A stretch of 34,142 bases of DNA, taken from CAITSH01 sp945892985 (lineage in GTDB: Bacteria; Pseudomonadota; Gammaproteobacteria; Burkholderiales; SG8-39). The position numbers and the translations under genes are program-made. Below the pieces are notes generated by a model. It worked only from the letters and a program-made list of their open reading frames with translations, did no database searches and had not been told where the DNA came from. Location: NCBI GenBank assembly GCA_945892985.1, contig CAMDDU010000046.1, positions 1 to 34,142 of the forward strand, given 5' to 3'. Below are positions 17,527-24,895 of the stretch, in pieces (the first letter of the stretch is position 1; each line of letters opens with the position of its first letter).

Positions 17527-18276
17527 TTACTGCGTGAAACGCTTTTCGTAGGCTTCGGTGATTTTTTTCACCGTGCCGTCCTTGACCATGGACGCAAGCG
17601 CATCGGACAGTTTCTTGACCTCGTCCTTGGAGGTGCGCGGGCTGCATGCCAGATAGAGGTCTTCCTCACGCACGACATAGACCATTTTGATGTCCTTGAC
17701 CTTGGCCGCCTCGGCGACTTTCCTCGCCGAGTAATAGCCGGTGATCCAGAGGTCAACGTAGTTCGGGTCATCTTTTTTGAGCAGCAGCTTGGGCGGAACC
17801 TGCGTGTCATTGCCCGACAGGCGCAGGTTGGTCACGGCCTTGCTCATGAGGAAATCCACTTTGGCATCCGCGGCGACGCCGCCGATCTTGAGCTTGCGCA
17901 AGTCGGTGATGTTTTTGACCGGCACGGCGAAATCGCTTTTGCCGAACACCGCCCAGCGGTTGGTGGCGAAGGGGCCCACCCACTGGAACAGCCGCTCGCG
18001 GTTTTCCAGGCGGGCGGTGGAGTAGACGCAGGTGTCCTTGTCGGCCTGTGCGGTCTGGTAGGCCTTCTCCCAAGCCTGTGACTGGGTCTGCACCGTCACG
18101 CCCGCGCGTTTGGCCATTTCAGCGACGATGTCGCTGGACAGGCCTGTCAGCCTGCCCCCCTCGGTGTAGTTGAAGGGGGCGTTTTCCTCGGTGAGCAGGG
18201 TCAGGGCGTGCACCGGTGCCGACGCAAGAAGGCAGGCGCCCAGCAGTACGGCGGTGCGGACGGGCAGGATGGTCAT
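17527..18276 (-). CDS. Periplasmic substrate-binding protein (SBP family 3)
   Basis: A 249-residue transporter-type binding protein of the family-3 (amino-acid-type) fold. It has a signal peptide (MTILPVRTAVLLGACLLASAPVHA), followed by LTLLTEENAPFNYTEGG and LTGLSSDIVAEMAKRAGV. Later come YSTARLENRERLFQWVGP and DLRKLKIGGVAADA. I chose the start at 18276 because it begins the signal peptide and AGGA lies 4-5 bases upstream; the frame extends further to 18351. No permease or ATPase genes are adjacent. Proteins of this orphan type also serve as sensor inputs. The ligand is unknown. Confidence 0.88.
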   Translation of the reverse strand: MTILPVRTAVLLGACLLASAPVHALTLLTEENAPFNYTEGGRLTGLSSDIVAEMAKRAGVTVQTQSQAWEKAYQTAQADKDTCVYSTARLENRERLFQWVGPFATNRWAVFGKSDFAVPVKNITDLRKLKIGGVAADAKVDFLMSKAVTNLRLSGNDTQVPPKLLLKKDDPNYVDLWITGYYSARKVAEAAKVKDIKMVYVVREEDLYLACSPRTSKDEVKKLSDALASMVKDGTVKKITEAYEKRFTQ

Positions 18277-18480
18277 CACTTCCTCACTTGGTTGGGCACA
18301 GGTGCGGTACGGATGTTGGGCGCATTGCCAGCGTCCAACAGGCCGGGACACATAACAGTAGCATAGCCGTCGCCGGCCGTGCGCGGTGCGCGGCCTGTGA
18401 TGGTGCGCGGCACCGTGGATACGCCAGCGGGTCGGTTAGAATGGCGCCTGACCCAGACCTCTGAAACCTATAAAACCGCC

Positions 18481-20145
18481 ATGGCCCAATTCGTTTTCAC
18501 CATGCGCCGCGTGGGCAAGGTAGTGCCCCCGAAGCGCCAGATTCTCAAAAATATCTCGCTCAATTTTTTTGCCGGCGCGAAGATCGGCGTACTGGGCCTC
18601 AACGGCTCGGGCAAATCCAGCCTGCTGCGCATCATGGCCGGCGAGGACACCAATATTGACGGCGAGGTGGTGACCATGCCCAACCTCAATATCGGCTACT
18701 TGCAGCAAGAGCCCACGCTCGACCCGGAAAAGACGGTGCGCGAAATTGTCGAGGAGGGCATGGGCGCGGTGTTTGGCGCGAAGAAGCGCCTCGACGAGGT
18801 CTATGCCGCTTACGCCGAACCGGACGCCGACTTTGACAAGCTTGCCGCCGAGCAGGCCGAGCTCGAGGGCATCATCGCCGCTTCGGCCGGAGACAATGTC
18901 GAGCACCAGCTTGAGATCGCCGCCGATGCGCTGCGCCTGCCGCCCTGGGACGCAAAAATCGGCCCGCTGTCCGGCGGTGAAAAACGCCGCGTCGCGCTGT
19001 GCCGCTTGTTGCTCTCCAAGCCCGATTTGCTGCTGCTCGATGAACCGACCAACCACCTTGACGCCGAGTCGGTCGAGTGGCTGGAGCAGTTCCTGCAGAA
19101 ATTTCCCGGCACCGTTGTCGCCGTGACCCACGACCGTTACTTTCTTGATAATGCGGCGCAGTGGATTCTCGAGCTCGATCGCGGCCACGGCATTCCGTGG
19201 GAAGGTAATTACAGTTCCTGGCTGGAGCAAAAAGACAAGCGCCTGGCGCAGGAGGAATCGACCGAGTCGGCGCGGCAAAAAACCATACGCCAGGAACTCG
19301 AATGGGTGCGGCAAAACCCCAAGGGTCGGCAGGCCAAGAGCAAGGCGCGCCTGGCGCGATTCGAGGAACTGTCGTCCTACGAGTACCAGAAGCGCAACGA
19401 GACGCAGGAGATCTTCATCCCGGTCGCCGATCGCCTCGGCGACTCGGTTATCGAGTTCAAGAACGTGTCAAAGGCCTATGGTGATCGCCTGCTGATCGAC
19501 GACCTGTCCTTCATCGTTCCGGCCGGCGCCATCGTCGGCGTGATCGGCCCCAACGGCGCCGGCAAATCGACGCTGTTTCGCATGATCACCGGCCGGGAAA
19601 AGCCCGACAGCGGCGAGATCGCCATCGGCTCCACGGTGAAGATGGCCTACGTCGACCAGTCGCGCGATGATCTGGAGGGCGACAAGACGGTGTACGAATA
19701 CATTTCTGGCGGTGCCGACGTGCTTAACGTCGGCCGTTTCGAAATGCCCTCGCGCGCCTACGCCGGTCGTTTCAACTTCAAGGGCACCGACCAGAGCAAG
19801 AAGGTCGGCAACCTCTCTGGCGGCGAACGCGGCCGGCTGCATCTTGCCAAGACGCTCATTGCCGGCGGCAACGTGCTGCTGCTCGACGAACCGTCCAACG
19901 ACCTTGACGTCGAGACGCTGCGCGCGCTTGAGGACGCGCTGCTCGAATTTGCCGGCAGTGTGCTGGTCATCAGCCACGACCGTTGGTTCCTCGACCGCAT
20001 CGCCACGCATATCCTTGCGTTTGAGGGCGAGTCCAAAGCAACCTTCTTTAACGGCAACTACCAGGAATACGAGGCCGACAAGATTAAACGTCTCGGTGAA
20101 GAGGGCGCGAAGCCGAAGCGGATTCGTTACAAGGCCTTGAAGTAG
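18481..20145 (+). CDS. ettA: Energy-dependent translational throttle protein EttA (ABC-F ATPase)
   Basis: A 554-residue ABC-F protein that binds the ribosomal E site and couples the first peptide-bond step to the ATP/ADP ratio. It has two ATPase domains: Walker A GLNGSGKSS near residue 40 and GPNGAGKST near 355; signatures LSGGEKRRVAL and LSGGERGRLHL; Walker B LLLDEPTNHLDAESV and LLLDEPSNDLDVETL. The linker between them includes the family arm and PtIM region (residues about 240-310). Length and N-terminus (MAQFVFTMRRVGKVVPPKR) match the EttA subfamily and fix the start at 18481. The frame extends upstream to 18379 without support. It is divergent from the binding-protein gene. Confidence 0.95.
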   Translation: MAQFVFTMRRVGKVVPPKRQILKNISLNFFAGAKIGVLGLNGSGKSSLLRIMAGEDTNIDGEVVTMPNLNIGYLQQEPTLDPEKTVREIVEEGMGAVFGAKKRLDEVYAAYAEPDADFDKLAAEQAELEGIIAASAGDNVEHQLEIAADALRLPPWDAKIGPLSGGEKRRVALCRLLLSKPDLLLLDEPTNHLDAESVEWLEQFLQKFPGTVVAVTHDRYFLDNAAQWILELDRGHGIPWEGNYSSWLEQKDKRLAQEESTESARQKTIRQELEWVRQNPKGRQAKSKARLARFEELSSYEYQKRNETQEIFIPVADRLGDSVIEFKNVSKAYGDRLLIDDLSFIVPAGAIVGVIGPNGAGKSTLFRMITGREKPDSGEIAIGSTVKMAYVDQSRDDLEGDKTVYEYISGGADVLNVGRFEMPSRAYAGRFNFKGTDQSKKVGNLSGGERGRLHLAKTLIAGGNVLLLDEPSNDLDVETLRALEDALLEFAGSVLVISHDRWFLDRIATHILAFEGESKATFFNGNYQEYEADKIKRLGEEGAKPKRIRYKALK

Positions 20146-20313
20146 GCTTGATCCGACCTATGGTATAGGCTGGAAACCCGCGCCAGGCGGGCGTTTCCAG
20201 TCGATGCCATCGTGGTATTTCTGCCGGTTTTGCCCCCTTTTTTTGATGGGAGAGGGTTAGGGAGAGGGTGAAAGCTTCCTAAGGTGACTCCGCTCGACGC
20301 TCGCGATTGCTTA

Positions 20314-21021
20314 ATTCTTCTCTGCTCCTTCGGCGACATGCCAATGGAGTTGGGAGGTTTCGCCCCCTGCGGGGGGGCGAGTCACTTTTCTTGCTTCGCC
20401 AAGAAAAGTAACCAAAAGAAGGCGACCCGGAGGTGACGGCCCCCGTTTGGCTTTGTCGCGGTACTCGATCAACGGCAGCGGGGGCTGCCCTGCGATGCTC
20501 GCCTCCTCGGGCTGGTCCCGAACTCGCCCCACGATAAAGCTGTGGGGCTCAGACATGCGGGACCGGACGACCCCCGAGGACGCTGCGCTTCTCGGCGTCC
20601 CCTACGGGACTGAAGGTCAACAGCAAGGTCAACAGCAAGTTCAAAAGCAAGTTCAACAGCAAGTTCAACAGCAAGTTCAAAAACATCGTGTATGCGTTTA
20701 GCGACGCGCAAGCGAGCGACCGTCGTATGCTGTCGTTCTGCTTTGCGCTTTTGACGTCGGGGCCCCTGCGATGCCGCCGAGCAATGCAGGCGAAGCGGGA
20801 GGTGTCCGGTCCCGCATGTCTGAGCCCCGCGTCTTTTGCGGGGCGAGTTCGGGACCGGCCCGGTTTGCCGAGTAGCGCAGGGAACCGCCGAAGGCGGCGG
20901 CATCGGGGGTGTGCTTTCTTTGCTTACCTTTCTTTGCACAAGCAAAGAAAGTAAGTCGCCCCCCGCAAGGGGGCGAAATACCCAACTTCAATGTAATGAC
21001 ACCGAACTCTCAGAGAAGAAT
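20314..21021. repeat. Long imperfect inverted-repeat element (about 0.7 kb)
   Basis: The intergenic stretch 20146-21187 holds no convincing gene. Most of it is an imperfect inverted repeat. The left arm (about 20314-20570) and the right arm (about 20765-21021) match in reverse complement at their ends (ATTCTTCTCTG). They match again around TTCGCCCCC plus a TTTTCTTG/TTTCTTTG hairpin block, and around GGTCCCGAACTCGCCCC and GGGGCTCAGACATGCGGGAC. The matching stays patchy between these blocks. A 12-bp tandem repeat lies near the centre. It resembles intergenic elements that recur in beta- and gammaproteobacterial genomes and produce spurious ORFs; I know no standard name. Confidence 0.7.
20615..20686. 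repeat. 12-bp tandem repeat, about 5.5 copies
   Basis: Five consecutive 12-base units of GKTCAAMAGCAA (two GGTCAACAGCAA, one GTTCAAAAGCAA, two GTTCAACAGCAA) are followed by a partial sixth. They lie near the centre of the long inverted repeat. The period is a multiple of three, so overlapping frames show Gln/Val or Glu/Leu/Ala repeats, but no gene is supported. Confidence 0.85.
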
Positions 21022-21032
21022 GTTCAAATTGG

Positions 21033-21052
21033 ATTCCCGCTTTCGCGGGAAT
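21033..21052. repeat. dRS3-like 20-bp palindrome
   Basis: ATTCCCGCTTTCGCGGGAAT is a near-perfect palindrome and fits the ATTCCC-N8-GGGAAT pattern of the neisserial dRS3 repeat. Similar units are scattered in other betaproteobacteria. In Neisseria they act as integration targets; nothing is inserted here. Confidence 0.6.
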
Positions 21053-21061
21053 GACGGCAAC

Positions 21062-21120
21062 TGGCAGAAAAGAAAGTAACTCGCCTCCCCGTAGGGGGCG
21101 AAACCACCAAACCCAACAGC
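21062..21120. repeat. Additional partial copy of the inverted-repeat arm
   Basis: AAAGAAAGTAACTCGCC followed by a GGGGGCGAAACC stretch repeats the outer block of the right arm at 20940-20980 in the same orientation. It lies between the dRS3-like palindrome and the FKBP gene, so the element has duplicated in part. Confidence 0.6.
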
Positions 21121-21187
21121 AAGAGGGAGCTCGCGTAGCGAGGAATTAGAGAACCGCGAGCCTAGGCTGGCACCTGGAACGTCCTTA

Positions 21188-21526
21188 TCAAACCGCCAGC
21201 AACTCCACCTCAAACACCAGCGTGGCATTGGCCGGGATCACGCCGCCGGCGCCGCGTGCACCATAGCCGAGCTCTGGCGGGATGGTGAGCTTGCGCGAAC
21301 CGCCGACCTTCATGCCCTGCACGCCCTCGTCCCAGCCGGCGATGACCTGGCCGCGGCCGAGGTGGAATTCGAACGGGTCATTGCGATCCTTGCTTGAATC
21401 GAATTTTGTGCCATCGGTGAGCCAGCCGGTGTAGTGCACGCTCACTTGCTGGCCTGCGGCGGCTTCTTCGCCTTCACCGACGATGAGTTCTTCGTAAATG
21501 AGACCGCTGGCGGTGGTGGTGGACAT
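21188..21526 (-). CDS. FKBP-type peptidyl-prolyl cis-trans isomerase
   Basis: A 112-residue single-domain FKBP that speeds proline isomerisation during protein folding. It lacks a signal peptide, so it is cytoplasmic. The FKBP core is complete: VSVHYTGWLTDGTKFDSS, DPFEFHLGRGQVIAGWDEGV, GMKVGGSRKLTIPPELGYG and VIPANATLVFEVELL. These include the active-site aromatic and Asp residues (Y, FD, F, W, Y, F). Length matches short FKBPs such as the neisserial one. AGGA lies 5 bases before the ATG. A 9-bp tandem repeat lies 72-144 bases upstream of its start. Confidence 0.95.
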   Translation of the reverse strand: MSTTTASGLIYEELIVGEGEEAAAGQQVSVHYTGWLTDGTKFDSSKDRNDPFEFHLGRGQVIAGWDEGVQGMKVGGSRKLTIPPELGYGARGAGGVIPANATLVFEVELLAV

Positions 21527-21598
21527 AACATTCCTTTCAGTGATGCCGCGCTAACCGGCGGCTGCGGTGTGGCAATTGTGGTTTGTGGTGAGTTTGAA

Positions 21599-21670
21599 TG
21601 CTGTGACTGGTATGACTGCTGTGACTGCTGTGGTTGGTGTGACTGGTATGACCGGTATGGCTGGCGTGGC
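21599..21670. repeat. Degenerate 9-bp tandem repeat upstream of the FKBP gene
   Basis: Eight consecutive 9-base units close to TGSTRTGAC (for example TGCTGTGAC, TGGTATGAC, TGGTGTGAC) occupy 72 bases between the FKBP gene and the GIY-YIG gene. They lie in the likely FKBP promoter region. Copy-number change would alter spacing there, but no such effect is shown. Confidence 0.75.
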
Positions 21671-21723
21671 ACGAGAGGCTCGGGCAAAGCGCCGTGAAAG
21701 TCAACCCGCGCCGGTGCGATAGT

Positions 21724-21990
21724 TCAACGGCACAAGCGCAGATAGGCGGCGTAGTCGCGCTTTTCCAGGGGCGACATCTGCTTCACTTCATATTCAGCCA
21801 CCGCGGCGCTGGAGCGGTCCGGATACGCCAGACTGGCCAGCAGCCGCAGCGGTGGATGCGAACGCGTGTAGCGCGCACCCTTGCCACTGATGTGGGCGGC
21901 ATAGCGGGCGGCAACATCGACGCTGATGCCGGTGTACACGCTGCCGTCACGGCATTCGATCAGATAAAGAAACCACGACTTGGCGGCCAT
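21724..21990 (-). CDS. GIY-YIG domain protein (UPF0213/YhbQ type)
   Basis: A protein of about 88 residues consisting of one GIY-YIG nuclease domain. SWFLYLIECRDGSVYTGISVD holds the paired Tyr and Gly residues of the motif (the first triad reads LYL, the second YTG). RYAAHISGKGARYTRSH follows, with the catalytic-type Arg region and the HxxGKGARYT signature of the small single-domain family; Glu in AEYEVKQMSPLEKR is the likely metal ligand. Cellular role is not settled for the family. An alternative ATG at 22026 would add 12 residues; neither start has a clear ribosome site. It follows the SDR gene on the same strand. Confidence 0.87.
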   Translation of the reverse strand: MAAKSWFLYLIECRDGSVYTGISVDVAARYAAHISGKGARYTRSHPPLRLLASLAYPDRSSAAVAEYEVKQMSPLEKRDYAAYLRLCR

Positions 21991-22041
21991 CTGCGCTCGG
22001 TGCAGGCCCGGAAAGAGCCGCGCCATGTTTTATCGGACGGC

Positions 22042-22797
22042 TCAGCCGCGCCCGACGAAGGGCATCTTGGTCGCCATGATGGTCATGAATTGCACGTTGC
22101 TCGCCAGCGGCAGGTTGGCCATGTGCAGCACGGCATCGCCCACGTGATCGACATCCATCAGCGGCTCAACGCGGATTTCACCGTCAGCCTGCGGCACGCC
22201 CTTGGCCATGCGCGCGGCCATTTCGGTCGCCGCATTGCCGATGTCGATCTGCCCCACGGCGATGTCGTACTTGCGGCCGTCGAGCGCCGCGGTCTTGGTC
22301 AGTCCGGTGACGGCGTGCTTGGTTGCGGTGTAGGCAATCGAGTTGGGGCGCGGCGCATGGGCCGAGATCGAGCCGTTGTTGATGATGCGACCGCCGCGCG
22401 GTTCCTGCGCCTTCATCGTGCGGAAGGCCTCCTGGATGCAATAGAACATCCCCGACAGGTTGATGTCGACGACGTTCTTCCACTGCTCGATAGTCAGGTC
22501 CTCCAGCGCAATGCCCGGCGCGTTGACGCCGGCGTTGTTGAACAGCATGTCGACGCGGCCGAATTTTTCCCTTGCTTTGGCAAACAAGGCCTTCACCGAT
22601 TCGGGATCGGCAACGTTGGTCGGGACGGCCAGCGCGCGTGCGCCGGCAGCGGCGGTTTTGGCCACCTCATCGAGCGGTTCGGGGCGGCGCCCGGCGAGCA
22701 CGACGCTCCAGCCGCCATTGAGCAGGGCGAGTGCGGTGGCTTTGCCAACACCGGTGCCGGCGCCGGTGACGATGGCTATTCTGCTGGGTGAACTCAT
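22042..22797 (-). CDS. SDR-family NAD(P)-dependent oxidoreductase
   Basis: A 251-residue classical short-chain dehydrogenase. The cofactor motif is VTGAGTGVGKATALAL (TGxxxGxG). NNAG appears as FNNAGVNAPG, the catalytic Ser lies in NNGSISAHAPRPNS, and the Tyr/Lys pair in AYTATKHAV (YxxxK). An Arg (AGRRPEP) after the second strand suggests NADP(H) preference. The start at 22797 has AAGGA 8 bases upstream; the frame extends to 22953 without support. The substrate is unknown. It is followed closely by the GIY-YIG gene. Confidence 0.92.
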   Translation of the reverse strand: MSSPSRIAIVTGAGTGVGKATALALLNGGWSVVLAGRRPEPLDEVAKTAAAGARALAVPTNVADPESVKALFAKAREKFGRVDMLFNNAGVNAPGIALEDLTIEQWKNVVDINLSGMFYCIQEAFRTMKAQEPRGGRIINNGSISAHAPRPNSIAYTATKHAVTGLTKTAALDGRKYDIAVGQIDIGNAATEMAARMAKGVPQADGEIRVEPLMDVDHVGDAVLHMANLPLASNVQFMTIMATKMPFVGRG

Positions 22798-22897
22798 GGG
22801 GGTATCCTTGGGTTGGGGAATACTGGAGGCGGAGCAGTAAGGTCGCGGCTTTTTCGCAGAGCCGCGATTATAAATCAAGCGGCCCGGGTGTCCGTAC

Positions 22898-24881
22898 TCA
22901 GGCGCTGCGCCAGCAGTTTCCGCCGGCCGATTTGGCCGCATACATGGCGTCATCGGCCTGCCGGATCAGCGTTCGTGCGTCTGCGCCGTGCACGGAGGAG
23001 AAGGCGATGCCGATGGACATGCCCACCTGCATGCGCCCTTGCGGCAGTTCCATCGCTTGGCAGGCCGCGGCGATCAGTTTGTCCGCAACGCCGCTCGCGG
23101 CGGCGTGATCCTGCAAATCTTCCAGGATGATGACGAACTCGTCGCCACCGACGCGCGCCAGCGTGTCGGCGCTGCGCAGGCAGTTGGTGAGCCTGCCCGT
23201 AATGGCCTTGAGCATCAGGTCACCGACCGGGTGGCCGTAGGTGTCGTTAATGGCCTTGAAGCGGTCGAGGTCGGCCAGCATGACGGCGATGCTGCGGCCG
23301 CTTCGTTTTGCGCGTGCGAGCGCCTGTTCCAGGCGGTCATCGAGCAGCGCGCGATTGGGCAATCCGGTGAGCGGGTCGTGGCGCGCCATGTATTCGAGCT
23401 GCGTTTCCTTGGCGCGCAAAGCCCGCATTGGCCGCCTCCAGTTCGCGCGTGCGCTCGGTGACGCGCGCTTCAAGGCTCAATTCGGTGAGGTGCAGTTTTT
23501 TCACCATGGCGTGCTCAGCGGCGAGCGCGTTACGACGGGTGGCCTGGATGCGCTCGGCCATCGCCGCCGACAGCAGCAGCGTCGCCAGCGCCAGCGCCGC
23601 CTGGATCGCGTAGGTGGTGAAGTCGGTGCTTGCGACCCAGCCGGTGCTGCGCAGCGCCTGCATCAGTGTGCCAAGCAACAGCGTTGACCAGGCGGCGATG
23701 AAATAAGGCGTGCCAGGATGCGGCGCGCCGGGCTGGTCGGGCTGGTTCCGGGAGCGGCAGGTGCTGCCGGCATAGATGGCCACGGTGCAGAAAGCAAGCG
23801 CGTTCACGCCGGTGACCAGGGCGACAACACGGTAGTCAAACACCGCGGGCATGGCCGCGGCAATGGCGAAGATGGCCATAAGTGCCAGCAGCAGGCGGTC
23901 GAGCCCGGGGTGCTCGCGCGCGGTTGCAAGAAACAGCCGGGTGAAGAGGGTGCCGCAAAGCCCGGCTATGGCCAGCGCCGAGGGCTGGGCGATGTCACCC
24001 CATTCGGGCCAGTTCGGCCACAGGAACTGGTTGCCAAGCCCGTTGAGCGCCAGCATTCCGGTGGTCATGGCGGCGACAAAGCCGACGTAGGCGAGCAACA
24101 CCGGGTCGCGCAGCGCAAAATACAGCAACAGGTTGTAGAAAAGCAATGCCAGCATTGCACCGTAGAAAACACCCAGCAGCACATAAGTTCGCTGGTCGTG
24201 GGCGTCCAGCGCGGCCGGCTGCCACAGCGTCAGCGGAACGGTCAGGCTGCCCGAGGACAGGACGCGGACATACACCGTTTGCGTCTGCCCGGGCTCCAGC
24301 GTTATCGGGAACACCAGGTTGCGGTGTGGATAAGGGCGCGAGTCAAATGGCTGCAGGTCGCCGGCCGTCTGTTCGCGGTAACTGCCATTGGCACCGGGCG
24401 TGAACACGTCGACGCGGTCGAGCGAGGGATAGCCCACCTCGAGCAGCCAGCGCGGCGGGCCCTCTGCGGCCAGCCTAAGGGGCAGCGCGAACCAGTAGGC
24501 GGCGTGTGAAAATCCGAAATTCGGGTCGCCGGCCATGCTTATGGCGCGAAACTGCGCGCTGAGCGCCGGATCGGCCATGTCCTGTATGCGCAGTTTTCCT
24601 GTGGGGTCCTCGAAATAAGATGCTTTGGCCGCGGCGGGAACGGCGTGGGAGAGCGTGTTGAGCAGCAGTGCTTCCTTGCTGCCCGCAGAAGCTGCGCCGC
24701 CAGAGATTGGCAGCATGGCAAGCGTCGCCATGGCCAGCACGCGCAAGGCCGCGGCAACACCGCCTCGCAGGCGAACAGACCACCAAGCGCGGTTCGATGG
24801 CTGCCTGCCGCAGCCGCCGAAAACGCTGGAGAGCCGCGCCAGGTGCGGCTTTGCGGATGGGGGCGTGGTCAAAATCGGCAC
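22898..24881 (-). pseudogene. 7TMR-DISM sensor / GGDEF diguanylate cyclase, frameshifted
   Basis: Two frames together encode one protein of about 660 residues. The N-terminal part has a signal-like segment, a periplasmic 7TMR-DISM extracellular domain (DPNFGFSHAAYWFALPLRL, PRWLLEVGYPSLDRVDVF) and about seven membrane helices. A coiled-coil segment (LTELSLEARVTERTRELEAAN) follows. The frame then breaks at a C3 run (plus 23422-23424). Removing one base gives ELEAANAALRAKETQLEYMARHDPLTGLPNR across the join, the standard entry into GGDEF. The cyclase domain is otherwise intact: active site RVGGDEF and an RSAD inhibitory I-site five residues before it. It is either a recent pseudogene or a sequencing error. 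The start is uncertain; GTG at 24881 and ATG at 24938 (overlapping the upstream gene) are candidates. Confidence 0.85.
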
Positions 24882-24895
24882 TGCCTCTTGGCGTC

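Noticed and set aside
20615..20686. CRISPR-like repetition
   Set aside because: The units are directly adjacent 12-mers without spacers and no cas genes are present.
20469..20945. 158-codon minus-strand ORF with a Glu-Leu-Ala-Val repeat
   Set aside because: It lies inside the inverted-repeat element and its repeat is the translated 12-bp tandem repeat; this kind of spurious ORF recurs with such elements.
21694..22791. 365-codon plus-strand ORF
   Set aside because: It lies opposite the clear GIY-YIG and SDR genes and shows no domain.
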